Of a stretch of DNA of 64,000 nucleotides, positions 17,475 to 27,402 are shown in pieces; position 1 is the first letter of the stretch, and every line of letters begins with the position of its first letter. The translations under genes and the position numbers were made by a program. The stretch spans positions 1 through 64,000 of the forward strand of contig CAZTJF010000012.1 in assembly GCA_964613805.1 (NCBI GenBank), written 5' to 3'. The notes under the pieces are model-generated. The model ran no database searches. It was given only the letters and a program-made list of their open reading frames with translations, and was not told where the DNA came from. The DNA is from XYD12-FULL-36-8 sp964613805. GTDB taxonomy: Bacteria > Bacteroidota > Ignavibacteria > Ignavibacteriales > Ignavibacteriaceae.

Positions 17475-19670
17475 ATGAGCAACAATTCTAACAATAGCGG
17501 CAAATGTCCGGTACATTCTCCGGGCGTAAGTAGCATCGGAACAAAAATCGAGGAGTGGTGGCCTAATCGTTTAAAGCTAAACATCCTCAGACAAAATTCT
17601 TCTTTATCCAATCCAATGGACAAAGATTATAACTACAAAGAAGCATTTAATAGTCTCGACTATAAAGCGCTGAAAAAAGACCTTCACGCAGTTATGACTG
17701 ATAATCAGGATTGGTGGCCTGCTGATTTTGGACATTACGGACCATTGTTTATTCGTTTGTCGTGGCATGCTGCCGGCACTTATAGAATGGGTGATGGAAG
17801 AGGCGGCGCTGGGGGTGGATTCCAACGCTTTGCACCGTTAAACAGTTGGCCGGATAATGCTAACCTTGATAAAGCTCGCAGACTCCTCTGGCCAATTAAG
17901 CAAAAGTATGGCAACAAAATTTCTTGGGCTGATTTACTAGTACTTGCAGGTAATGTTGCCCTGGAATCAATGGGTTTTAAAACTTTCGGATTTGGTGGCG
18001 GGCGTGAAGATGCATGGGAACCAGATGTAAGTATCTATTGGGGCAAAGAGACAAAATGGCTATCAGATGATAAGCGTTACTCTGGCGAAAGAAATCTTGA
18101 AAATCCTCTTGCGGCTGTACAGATGGGACTTATTTATGTTAATCCCGAGGGACCTGGTGGTGTTCCCGATCCCGTTGCTGCTACTAAAGATATCCGCGAA
18201 ACATTTGCCCGAATGGGAATGAACGATGAAGAAACTGTGGCTCTGATTGCAGGCGGTCATACTTTCGGTAAAGCTCACGGGGCTGGTGATCCAAAACTGA
18301 TGGGACCAGAACCAGAAGCCGCTGACATCGAGGGGCAGGGTCTTGGTTGGCATTTCAAATACAAGTCGGGAAAAGGACCCGATGCTCTCACCGGCGGGCC
18401 GGAGTTAACCTGGACTACAACACCAACTAAATGGGGTCATGATTTCTTCAAACATCTTTTTGAGTATGATTATGAATTAACTAAAAGTCCAGCAGGCGCA
18501 CATCAATGGGTTGCAAAGAATGCCAAGCCGGTTATTCCTGATGCACACGATTCTTCTAAAAAACATTTACCCTCAATGCTTACGACAGATCTTTCATTAA
18601 AATTTGATCCAGAATATGAAAAAATTTCAAAACATTTTTATGAAAATCCAAATGCACTGGCCGATGCCTTTGCACGCGCATGGTTCAAATTACTTCACAG
18701 AGATATGGGTCCGAAAGTAAGATACCTTGGTCCGGAAGTACCTAAAGAAGATTTGATTTGGCAAGATCCGATTCCAAAAGTTGATCATAAGTTAATGGAT
18801 GATAAGGATATTGCTGACTTAAAGAAAAAAATTCTCGCTTCAGGCCTTTCAATTTCCGAGCTCGTCTCAACAGCTTGGGCTTCTGCATCAACTTACCGCA
18901 ACTCAGATAAAAGAGGCGGTGCCAATGGTGCGCGAATCAGATTAGAACCACAGAAAAACTGGGAAGCAAACAATCCAAAGCAATTAGTAAAAGTGCTTGG
19001 TGCATTTGAAAACATTCAGAAAGAATTCAACTCGGCACAAAAAGACGGGAAGAGAGTTTCTCTTGCCGATTTGATTGTACTTGCCGGTTGCGCTGCAATT
19101 GAAAAGGCGGCTAAGAATGCAGGTTATAATATTACTGTCCCGTTTACGCCAGGCAGAGTAGATGCTAAACAGGAACAAACGGATGCAGATTCTTTTGCAG
19201 TGCTTGAACCATTTGCAGATGGTTTTCGAAATTATTTAAAAGCTAATTCTCCAATACCTTCAGAACATTTTCTGGTTGATAAAGCTAACTTGCTTAATCT
19301 TTCGGTTCCTGAAATGACCGTGCTTGTTGGTGGTATGCGTGTATTGAAAGCAACTTGGGATAATTCGGATTGTGGTGTATTTACTAATCATTCCGAATTG
19401 CTGACTAACGACTTCTTTGTCAATCTTTTAGATATGAGTACAGAGTGGAAACCAATTGATGATTCAAAAGAAACATTCGAAGGTCACGATCGCAAAACCA
19501 GCAAACCAAAATGGAAAGCAACTCGAGTAGATTTGATCTTTGGTTCTAACTCAGAACTAAGAGCAACTGCTGAGGTTTACGGAAGTTCTGATGGCAAAGA
19601 AAAATTTGTGAGAGATTTTGTATCTGCCTGGAACAAAGTAATGATGCTTGATAGATTTGATTTGACTTAA
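17475..19670 (+). CDS. katG: catalase-peroxidase KatG
   Basis: A 731-residue bifunctional haem enzyme that breaks down hydrogen peroxide and acts as a broad peroxidase. The N-terminal active half shows LSWHAAGTYRMGDGRGGAGG (distal Arg-Trp-His) and the proximal haem ligand in AGGHTFGKAHGAGDP. The Trp-Tyr-Met crosslink residues lie in LSWHAAG, GLIYVNPEGP and the Met in the GM(R/N) region. The C-terminal non-haem duplicate domain (from about residue 430) includes AWASASTYRNSDKRGGANGAR. Length is typical. No fur/perR-type regulator is adjacent. A good Rho-independent terminator follows. Confidence 0.97.
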   Translation: MSNNSNNSGKCPVHSPGVSSIGTKIEEWWPNRLKLNILRQNSSLSNPMDKDYNYKEAFNSLDYKALKKDLHAVMTDNQDWWPADFGHYGPLFIRLSWHAAGTYRMGDGRGGAGGGFQRFAPLNSWPDNANLDKARRLLWPIKQKYGNKISWADLLVLAGNVALESMGFKTFGFGGGREDAWEPDVSIYWGKETKWLSDDKRYSGERNLENPLAAVQMGLIYVNPEGPGGVPDPVAATKDIRETFARMGMNDEETVALIAGGHTFGKAHGAGDPKLMGPEPEAADIEGQGLGWHFKYKSGKGPDALTGGPELTWTTTPTKWGHDFFKHLFEYDYELTKSPAGAHQWVAKNAKPVIPDAHDSSKKHLPSMLTTDLSLKFDPEYEKISKHFYENPNALADAFARAWFKLLHRDMGPKVRYLGPEVPKEDLIWQDPIPKVDHKLMDDKDIADLKKKILASGLSISELVSTAWASASTYRNSDKRGGANGARIRLEPQKNWEANNPKQLVKVLGAFENIQKEFNSAQKDGKRVSLADLIVLAGCAAIEKAAKNAGYNITVPFTPGRVDAKQEQTDADSFAVLEPFADGFRNYLKANSPIPSEHFLVDKANLLNLSVPEMTVLVGGMRVLKATWDNSDCGVFTNHSELLTNDFFVNLLDMSTEWKPIDDSKETFEGHDRKTSKPKWKATRVDLIFGSNSELRATAEVYGSSDGKEKFVRDFVSAWNKVMMLDRFDLT

Positions 19671-19710
19671 TACGAAATATTTATAATAAATTGTTCAATT
19701 AACTGTTATT

Positions 19711-19741
19711 AAAGCCGTGGTGGAAATATCACGGCTTTTTT
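19711..19741 (+). terminator. Rho-independent terminator of katG
   Basis: An 8-bp stem AAGCCGTG/CACGGCTT with a 10-base loop is followed by a run of T. It lies 40 bases after the katG stop. The rest of 19742-19964 is AT-rich with nothing recognisable. Confidence 0.9.
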
Positions 19742-19964
19742 AATCAGAGAAAAGAAAAAAATGTAAGTTCTACAATCCAGAAAAAGAATAAGATTGTGGG
19801 ATAAGTGCGCGGAGTTTTAAATTAAGACAAATATTAAACGCTCTGTTTCAGAATTAATATAAAGTTGGAATTATTGAATACAATCTGTTTGGTTGAAAAT
19901 TAATGACTTCTTAGCTTGGCAATCAATATAAACTAAGTTATTCAATCAATAATACCGGGATAAC

Positions 19965-21494
19965 ATGAAACAAAAACTTCTTGACACAAAACGCATTGTA
20001 GATTATTCCTTAACTAGAATCGAAAAGATTGGCAATAAGCTTCCTAATCCAACAACGCTATTTGCGCTTTTCGCTGTTGGGGTAATAATTCTTTCATGGG
20101 TTGTCTCACAGTTCGACTTTTCGGTAACACTGCCGGGTACAAATAAAGAAATTCATCCTGTGAGTTTGCTGTCTATCGAAGGACTTCACAGAATAATTAC
20201 CAATCTTGTTACAAACTTCACATCATTTGCTCCGCTCGGAACCGTGCTTGTCTCACTACTTGGAATTGCAGTAGCCGAGCGAAGTGGATTAATTGGTACC
20301 GCTCTAAGGTTAATCGTACTAAAAGCACCTAAAAAACTTTTAACTTTTGTGGTCATTTTTGCAGGCATATTGTCTAATACTGCAAGCGAGATTGGATACG
20401 TTCTCCTCGTTCCATTGTCCGCAATGATTTTTTTGGCTGTCGGACGACATCCCATTGCCGGTTTAGCCGCCGCATTTGCTGGAGTGTCGGGCGGATACAG
20501 TGCTAATCTTTTGCTTGGGACAATAGATCCGCTTCTTGCCGGTTTAACTCAAGAAGCCGCTCACATAATTGATAAAACTTACGAAGTAAATGCTGCCGCA
20601 AATTATTACTTTCTTTTTGTATCAACCTTTTTTATCGCAGCCGTTGGAACCTGGATAACTGAAAAAATAATCATTCCTCGCTTAGGCGAGTATAAGGGAA
20701 CAGCTCAATCTGAGGAAATTAAACCCATATCAAAAGATGAAAAAACGGGATTGATTTATGCATTTGCTGCGATTACAATTTTTGCAGCAATTATTTTAAC
20801 CGGACTTCTGCCCGAGAATGGTTTTCTCAGAGATCCCAAAACAGGCGGCATTTTAAAATCACCTTTCTTAAGTGGAATAGTCACCTTTATTTTCCTTGGA
20901 GGTTTTTTAGCGGGCTTGGCTTATGGTATCGGGGCTAAAACTATTAAATCAGATAACGATGTTATTAAGGGCATGGGAAAATCAATGGAAACGCTTGGCT
21001 CATACATTGTGCTAGTTTTCTTTGCTGCACAATTTGTAGCTTTTTTTAATTGGACAAACTTAGGGCAAATTGTCGCTATTGAAGGAGCAATGTTTCTAAA
21101 ATACTCTGGATTAGGGCCAATTCCTCTTCTGATAGCATTTATAATTATTTCGGCTTTTCTAAATTTATTTATTGGAAGTGCTTCTGCCAAATGGGCAATT
21201 ATGGCTCCCATTTTTGTCCCGATGTTTATGCTTTTAAATTTTTCCCCAGAATTAACACAGGCGGCTTATAGGGTTGGAGACAGCGTTACAAACATAATAT
21301 CTCCAATGATGTCATACTTCGCACTAATAATCGCCTTCATTCATAAGTATGATGAGAAAGCCGGCATAGGCACCCTGATAGCGACAATGCTTCCTTACAC
21401 ATTTTCTTTCTTTATTGTATGGACTTTGTTGTTTATCGTTTGGTTCATTTTAGGTTTACCTTTGGGGCCAGGGGCAAATCTCTTTCTTCAGTAA
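19965..21494 (+). CDS. AbgT family transporter
   Basis: A 509-residue polytopic inner-membrane protein of the AbgT family (aminobenzoyl-glutamate uptake or antimetabolite efflux). It opens with RIEKIGNKLPNPTTLFALFAVGVIILSW and shows family segments GIAVAERSGLIGTALR, ASEIGYVLLVPLSAMIFLAVGRHPIAG, SGGYSANLLLGTIDPLLAG and FIGSASAKWAIMAPIFVPM. Around a dozen hydrophobic helices are visible. It stands alone between katG and the photolyase-related gene. Confidence 0.92.
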   Translation: MKQKLLDTKRIVDYSLTRIEKIGNKLPNPTTLFALFAVGVIILSWVVSQFDFSVTLPGTNKEIHPVSLLSIEGLHRIITNLVTNFTSFAPLGTVLVSLLGIAVAERSGLIGTALRLIVLKAPKKLLTFVVIFAGILSNTASEIGYVLLVPLSAMIFLAVGRHPIAGLAAAFAGVSGGYSANLLLGTIDPLLAGLTQEAAHIIDKTYEVNAAANYYFLFVSTFFIAAVGTWITEKIIIPRLGEYKGTAQSEEIKPISKDEKTGLIYAFAAITIFAAIILTGLLPENGFLRDPKTGGILKSPFLSGIVTFIFLGGFLAGLAYGIGAKTIKSDNDVIKGMGKSMETLGSYIVLVFFAAQFVAFFNWTNLGQIVAIEGAMFLKYSGLGPIPLLIAFIIISAFLNLFIGSASAKWAIMAPIFVPMFMLLNFSPELTQAAYRVGDSVTNIISPMMSYFALIIAFIHKYDEKAGIGTLIATMLPYTFSFFIVWTLLFIVWFILGLPLGPGANLFLQ

Positions 21495-21631
21495 AACTTT
21501 TTTGCTCTGATAATTGTTTATATGTTATTGTAAGCATTGCCATGAAAAACATGTTGCTTAAAAAGTACCGCAATAATTAAAGCCAAAAATTGATGAATAT
21601 GAAATGAAGTCTTAATTATAACGGCGAATCC

Positions 21632-23110
21632 ATGAAAACCATTGCTTTAATTTTTCCTAACCAACTGTTTGAAAAACATCCTGCATTGGAAAAAAACAGC
21701 TTGATATATCTTATGGAAGAATATCTGTTTTTCAATCAGTATAATTTTCATAAGCAGAAGCTGGCTTTCCATCGCGCCTCATTAAAATTTTATCATGATT
21801 TTCTTCAGAAGAAAAAAAAGCAAATCGTTTACATCGAATCAAACAGCGAGTTATCCGATATACGAAAACTGGTTCCGAAATTGAAGCAAAATGGTTTTGA
21901 TGAAATTCATTTTACTGAAGTTGTGGATGATTGGTTAGAGAAAAGAATAGTCAAATCAGCAGAATTAGCTAGAATGAAGATTCAACAATTCAAAACCCCG
22001 ATGTTTCTTAATTCAAAAGAAGATCTGACGGAATTTTTTAGGGGAAGAAAAAGATATTCACAGACAGATTTTTATATTCATCAGCGTAAAAAGCTTAAGG
22101 TTTTAGTAGATGCTGATAATGCTCCTGTAGGGGGCAAATGGACTTACGACTCAGACAACCGATTAAAATATCCTGCCAATAAAAAACCGCCAAAAGTAAA
22201 GTTTCCGCCAATTAATAAATACTCCCAAGAAGCAATTGAATACGTTCAAAAAAATTATCCTAATAATTATGGCCCACTAAACGAACAATTCAATTACCCA
22301 ATCACCTTCGAGGAAAGCAAGAAATGTTTTCAGCAATTTTTAGAGAACCGTTTTGAAGAATTTGGAGCTTACGAAGATGCTATTGTGGCCGATGAAAACA
22401 TTTTGAATCATAGCGTTTTAACCCCAATGTTGAATGTTGGTCTACTTACACCGGATTACATTTTGAAAACGACATTGGCTTATGCTGGAAAGAAAAACAT
22501 TCCTCTTAACTCATTAGAGGGATTCATTCGGCAGATTATCGGCTGGCGTGAATTTATTCGTGCTGTTTATGAACTGAAGGGAATCGAACAGAGAACAAAA
22601 AATTATTGGAATTTCAAACGAAAAATTCCCGCAAGTTTTTGGAAGGGCGAAACCGGAATTGAACCATTAGATATAACAATAAAAAAGGTTCTTGAAACGG
22701 GTTATTGTCATCACATCGAACGACTGATGGTGCTTGGGAATTTTATGCTGCTATGTGAATTTGATCCCGACGAGGTTTATCGCTGGTTTATGGAATTGTT
22801 CATTGATGCTTATGATTGGGTAATGGTGCCGAACGTTTACGGAATGAGTCAATTTGCTGATGGAGGTTTGATGGCAACAAAACCTTACATAAGCGGCAGT
22901 AATTACTTAATGAAGATGAGCGATTACAAAAAAGGTGATTGGCAATTAATCTGGGATGGCTTGTTTTGGCAATTTATGGATAAACACAGAGACTTTTTTC
23001 TATCTAACCCGCGATTAGGAATGCTGATAAGAACTTTTGATAAAATGGATTCAAAGAAAAAACAAATACTTTTAAAGTCAGCTAAAAGTTATCTTAGTAC
23101 ATTATCGTAG
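21632..23110 (+). CDS. photolyase/cryptochrome-related (PhrB/FeS-BCP clade) protein lacking the usual cluster cysteines
   Basis: A 492-residue protein of the deoxyribodipyrimidine photolyase-related clade (prokaryotic 6-4 photolyase type). Family marks include the N-terminal Rossmann part IALIFPNQLF, IRQIIGWREFIRAVYELKG, GYCHHIERLMVLGNFMLL, DWVMVPNVYGMSQFADGGLMATKPY and SGSNYLMKMSDYKKGDW. The family normally binds FAD plus a [4Fe-4S] cluster, whose last Cys ligands lie just after the KPY motif. Here that stretch reads DYKKGDWQLIWDGLFW without them. So light-driven repair is likely from family membership, but the cluster may be absent. Confidence 0.88.
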   Translation: MKTIALIFPNQLFEKHPALEKNSLIYLMEEYLFFNQYNFHKQKLAFHRASLKFYHDFLQKKKKQIVYIESNSELSDIRKLVPKLKQNGFDEIHFTEVVDDWLEKRIVKSAELARMKIQQFKTPMFLNSKEDLTEFFRGRKRYSQTDFYIHQRKKLKVLVDADNAPVGGKWTYDSDNRLKYPANKKPPKVKFPPINKYSQEAIEYVQKNYPNNYGPLNEQFNYPITFEESKKCFQQFLENRFEEFGAYEDAIVADENILNHSVLTPMLNVGLLTPDYILKTTLAYAGKKNIPLNSLEGFIRQIIGWREFIRAVYELKGIEQRTKNYWNFKRKIPASFWKGETGIEPLDITIKKVLETGYCHHIERLMVLGNFMLLCEFDPDEVYRWFMELFIDAYDWVMVPNVYGMSQFADGGLMATKPYISGSNYLMKMSDYKKGDWQLIWDGLFWQFMDKHRDFFLSNPRLGMLIRTFDKMDSKKKQILLKSAKSYLSTLS

Positions 23111-23251
23111 GGTTACTATTTTACCCAATTAATATTGCGTTTGATAACTAAAGAAGCCTCAATTATGTTTTGTAAAATTTAGTGGGCGATAATCCTTCAA
23201 TGTTTTAGAACCAACAAAACCAACTCACTTTCTGCTTATTTAATAAACTGT

Positions 23252-26200
23252 TCATTTTCTAACGCGTAAAGTAACATAGTAAAACGCCGGTACTACGAAT
23301 AAAGTTAAGATTGTTGAGGCAATCAATCCGCCAATGGCAACTACACCAAGAGGAATACGCATCTCTTTGCCGGCATCACCAATTCCGAGAGCTAAAGGAA
23401 GCATGCCGAGTATTATAGCGGTGGTGGACATTATTTGCGGTTTTAATTTTGTGGGACAAGCTTCCATCAATGCATCGTGAGGTGTCATTCCCTTTTCTCG
23501 ATAAAGTTGATTCGTATAATCAAGAATTAAAATTGCATTATTGACCACTATTCCAATAAGCATAATTATTGCCATCAAAGATGTAATGCTGAAAGCGATA
23601 TTGGTAATGTAAAGAGATAAAATCACACCAATTAGCCCAAGTACAACGGTAACCATTATCATCACAGGCTGCCACAAACTTTCAAGAATTGCTGCAAGCA
23701 GCATATAAGTTAAAAGCACGGCAAGGAAAAAAGCAAAAATCATATCGGCAACCATTTCGTTCATCATCTTTACATTTCCCCCCCACTTTATTGAATAACC
23801 GGAAGGAAGCGTAAGGTCTTGCAATCTTCTGTCTATCTCTTGGGTTACGTTGCCAAGCGGTACATTTGCCGCAGATGCTCCGGTAAAAGATATACTTGTA
23901 AATTTATCTCTGTGAAGAATTCTTGTAAACCCTGTTGTGAATTTCACATCAGCAATTTGAGATAACCTGACAGCACCAATGGTTGGAGAAACAACGGTTA
24001 TATTCCCAATCCTTTCCGGTGTGTTAACTGATTCATCATCAAGAGTAACAGTAATATCGTATTCATCTCCAAGCTCGCGGTATTTGGAGGAGACCATCCC
24101 TTCGATAGATGCACGAAGCGTTAAAGCAATATCCATTACTGTTAAGCCAGCTTCAACAAGTTTTTCTCTTTTGGGATAAACTGTCATTTCGGGTTTACCT
24201 GCACGAGAGCTGTTATCAAAATTTATCAAACCCGGCACATCTTTTATTCTTTGATTAATAACTTCCTTTAGCTCCTCTAACTTTTCGAGATCTTGACCAA
24301 GAAGATAAAATTGAACTTGAGCACCGGGTCCTCCCATTCTTGACGCAAGATCAACCTTAATTTTTGCATTTGGAATATCAGCCAAATCTTTTACAAAAAC
24401 AGAGATAAAATCTTGTAAGCCAATATCTCTTTGTTTCACATCAACAAGCTGGACATTCATAGACGCCATGTTTGTACCAGTTTCAAGGTCGCTTATTTTC
24501 CCAAGGTTTGTAAGCATCTGCGTTACTTCGGGATGACTTTTTATTCTCTCTTCAATTAAATTCATCGTTCTTGCCGTTTCATCTAAATTATATCCTTCAG
24601 GCAGTTCAACATCTACTCTAATTTTCCCATCGTCAAAAGGAGACATAAACTCAAATCCGAGTTTTGGTCCGAAAATAATTGCGGTGGCTAAGAACAACAA
24701 AAAAGCGGAGGCAACCGTTAGCCATGCCCGTTTTTTATTCTTCAGTATTTTACTAAGCCAATTTTTATAAATTAAAGTGAACTTGCCCTCCATATTTTCG
24801 ATTGATTTGGCAAGCTTTCCCTTTTTTTGAGAAGCAGGAATAATTAAAGAAGCAAGCATTGGTGTTAGCGTGAATGACATAATCAAAGAAAATATGGTCG
24901 CATAAACTGCAGCTAAAGCTAATTCTCGAAGCCATTGCCCGACTAAAGAAGACATGTTTGCAATTGGGAGAAAGACAACTATATTAGTAAGTGTTGCGGC
25001 AAGTACTGCCACAGTAACTTCAGATGTACCTTTATAAGCGGCTTCTTTAGTATCTGCTCCTAATTTTTTGTAACGAAAGATATTCTCTATTACTACAACT
25101 GAATTCGCTACAAGCACACCCACAGAAACTGAAAGTCCCATCAACGTCATCATGTTCAGAGATAAACCCGAAACTTGAAGAAGTAAAAATGTTGATATAA
25201 TTGAAGTGGGCATTGAAAGTGCTACTATGATTGTCGAGCGTATATCGTGCAAAAAGAACAGCAGCACTATACCTGTGAAGATAATACCAAGATACACGTT
25301 GCTCATCGTATCATTTACGGAACTCTTAACAAATTCGGAAGCATCATTAATAATTTTTAATGAGGTACCTTCGGGCAGAACCTCCTCAATTTCAGGAATA
25401 ATGGCACGAATACCTTCAGCAACCTCCACAACATTTCCCTCTGAGCTTTTGACAATCCCCAAACGAACAACATTTTCATTCCGAATACCGGTGATGTTAT
25501 CAAAATAAACTGCTCTTTGCCGAATGTCCTTTCCCGCATCTTGTACATCAGCAATCTGGCGCAGCTTTTTCGGACCAAACGGAGTCGGTACTGTTATCTC
25601 TTTCATTAATTCGGGATTTGCAAACTGACCATCTAATCGAACAGTAAATTCTTGATTTCCTATCTTGAAATATCCTCCGGGAATATCCATATTGTGAGCA
25701 GCTAAGATTTGCATTAGCTGCGGAAGGGATATCATATTTTCATAAACGACTCTGTTGTTAAGAACCACACGGATTTCCCTCTCCTGCCCACCGGTTATAT
25801 CAACCTTTGCAACTCCCTCTATTTGAGCAAATCTATCCTTCAAAGTTTTATCCGCTATTTCATAAAGCTGACGCGCCTCCACGTTTCCTGAAAGAACAAC
25901 ATCTACAACGGGATATTGTGAGATATCAACTTTTTGAATTATTGGCTGCTTAGCATCTGTTGGCAGATCATTAATTATTTCACTTATCTTATCCTTTGCT
26001 TCTTGATTAGCCACATCAACATCTTTCCCCATTTTAAATTCAATTATTATAATTGATACACCATCAAGCGAGTAAGATTCTATACGCTCAATCTGGCTTA
26101 TTGTCGAAATGGTTTCTTCAATTGGTTTTGTTATTAAAGTTTCAATTTCCTTTGGACCAGCTCCGGGATAAATTGTTGAAACAGTTACATAAGGAATTTT

Positions 26201-26320
26201 TACATCAGGCTGCAGATTCAAGTTGAGAGTGAAATATGCAAGTCCTCCAAAAATCAAGAACAGAAGCAGTCCCATGGTTGTCATTATGGGACGATTGATT
26301 GAAACTTTGGCAAGAAACAT
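23252..26320 (-). CDS. RND efflux pump, inner-membrane subunit (HAE1/AcrB-like)
   Basis: A 1022-residue AcrB-type transporter that starts MFLAKVSINRPIMTTMGLLLFLIFGG. It shows the RND pattern: TM1, a large periplasmic porter loop (IPYVTVSTIYPGAGPKEIETLI), the TM4 region LMTLMGLSVSVGVLVANSVVVIENI, and the second half ending in GVVAIGGLIASTILTLFVVPAFYY. It should export drugs or other toxic compounds using the proton gradient. It is the last gene of a tolC-adaptor-pump operon; no regulator is adjacent. Confidence 0.95.
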   Translation of the reverse strand: MFLAKVSINRPIMTTMGLLLFLIFGGLAYFTLNLNLQPDVKIPYVTVSTIYPGAGPKEIETLITKPIEETISTISQIERIESYSLDGVSIIIIEFKMGKDVDVANQEAKDKISEIINDLPTDAKQPIIQKVDISQYPVVDVVLSGNVEARQLYEIADKTLKDRFAQIEGVAKVDITGGQEREIRVVLNNRVVYENMISLPQLMQILAAHNMDIPGGYFKIGNQEFTVRLDGQFANPELMKEITVPTPFGPKKLRQIADVQDAGKDIRQRAVYFDNITGIRNENVVRLGIVKSSEGNVVEVAEGIRAIIPEIEEVLPEGTSLKIINDASEFVKSSVNDTMSNVYLGIIFTGIVLLFFLHDIRSTIIVALSMPTSIISTFLLLQVSGLSLNMMTLMGLSVSVGVLVANSVVVIENIFRYKKLGADTKEAAYKGTSEVTVAVLAATLTNIVVFLPIANMSSLVGQWLRELALAAVYATIFSLIMSFTLTPMLASLIIPASQKKGKLAKSIENMEGKFTLIYKNWLSKILKNKKRAWLTVASAFLLFLATAIIFGPKLGFEFMSPFDDGKIRVDVELPEGYNLDETARTMNLIEERIKSHPEVTQMLTNLGKISDLETGTNMASMNVQLVDVKQRDIGLQDFISVFVKDLADIPNAKIKVDLASRMGGPGAQVQFYLLGQDLEKLEELKEVINQRIKDVPGLINFDNSSRAGKPEMTVYPKREKLVEAGLTVMDIALTLRASIEGMVSSKYRELGDEYDITVTLDDESVNTPERIGNITVVSPTIGAVRLSQIADVKFTTGFTRILHRDKFTSISFTGASAANVPLGNVTQEIDRRLQDLTLPSGYSIKWGGNVKMMNEMVADMIFAFFLAVLLTYMLLAAILESLWQPVMIMVTVVLGLIGVILSLYITNIAFSITSLMAIIMLIGIVVNNAILILDYTNQLYREKGMTPHDALMEACPTKLKPQIMSTTAIILGMLPLALGIGDAGKEMRIPLGVVAIGGLIASTILTLFVVPAFYYVTLRVRK

Positions 26321-26332
26321 TTTGGCTTTCCT

Positions 26333-27373
26333 TTATTGAATCACTTTAACTTTTTTACCATCTTCCAGCAGCCCTGCACCCTGAACAATTAATTTGTCAC
26401 CCGCTGATAAACCCGTTCTTACTTCAAAATCACCGCCACTATCGAGACCATTTGTGATATAAGTTTTCACTGCCATTGAGTTCTTTTCAACATAAACATA
26501 TTTCCCTTTATTATCATTCTTAACCAGATTCCTTGGAATAATTATGGCATTCAGGTTTTGATAAATAAGCACTTTGAACTCGAATGTAACCCCACTTGTC
26601 AATTTTGCTTTTGGATTATCGAATTCCACTTCGGCATAAAATGCTTGTTTGTAAGGGTCGGCAGCAATAGATACATCAGTAACCCTGCCTGTGAATAATT
26701 CACCCAAATATTCGGTGGTTACCTTCATTCCCTTCTTGATTTGAATGATTTCATTTTCTGTTGCCCAAAGTTTAGTTCTCATTTTATGAAGTTGAGCCAC
26801 AGTAAACAGTTGGGCTTCGTTTTTTACATTATCGCCATCTTTAACTTTAACGTCAACAACAATTCCATCAAAAGGAGATTGAATGAACAATGCCTGCTTA
26901 ACTGCCTCATAATTCCTTTTGGCCACAAAATATTGCGTTTCAGCACCATCAAAATTTGCTTGAGAAGTTTCACCCGCTTCTAAAAGTGCTTTTGTACGTA
27001 AATAGGTCTTCTCTGTTATTTCAAAAGCAGATTTGGCTTGTTCGTATTGAATGCTAGGATTAGTTCGGTCAAATTCAACTATCACTTGATCCTTAACCAC
27101 TCTATCTCCGACTCTTGCAAGCACTCTTTCAATTTTACCGCCTATTAGTGCACCCTTTGTTGATTCTTTAACACCAGTCATCTTGGAATAAAAAGTCAGA
27201 TTTTTTTGGAAATTTTTCGGCGTAATTGACTCGGTTTTAACCGGGGTTCCTTCTTCAAGTCTTATTTGTTCCATGCTCTTTGGCTCTTCCTTCTTGCTGC
27301 CGCAGCTTGAAAATAAAAGAGCTAACATTAAAAAAACCAGCATAAATATTTTTTTTGTAATCAGCGTAATCAT
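26333..27373 (-). CDS. RND efflux periplasmic adaptor (HlyD-like) lipoprotein
   Basis: A 346-residue membrane fusion protein with a lipoprotein signal (MLVFLMLALLFSSCGSKKE, lipobox Cys). It has the biotinyl-lipoyl-like domain (GALIGGKIERVLARVGDRVVKDQVIVEFD), a coiled hairpin (residues 110-160), the barrel domain, and the C-terminal RTGLSAGDKLIVQGAGLLEDG. It bridges the inner-membrane pump to the TolC-type outer-membrane channel. Twelve bases separate it from the pump gene. Confidence 0.93.
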   Translation of the reverse strand: MITLITKKIFMLVFLMLALLFSSCGSKKEEPKSMEQIRLEEGTPVKTESITPKNFQKNLTFYSKMTGVKESTKGALIGGKIERVLARVGDRVVKDQVIVEFDRTNPSIQYEQAKSAFEITEKTYLRTKALLEAGETSQANFDGAETQYFVAKRNYEAVKQALFIQSPFDGIVVDVKVKDGDNVKNEAQLFTVAQLHKMRTKLWATENEIIQIKKGMKVTTEYLGELFTGRVTDVSIAADPYKQAFYAEVEFDNPKAKLTSGVTFEFKVLIYQNLNAIIIPRNLVKNDNKGKYVYVEKNSMAVKTYITNGLDSGGDFEVRTGLSAGDKLIVQGAGLLEDGKKVKVIQ

Positions 27374-27402
27374 TTATTCTTCCAATTTTATTAATAAAAA
27401 TT

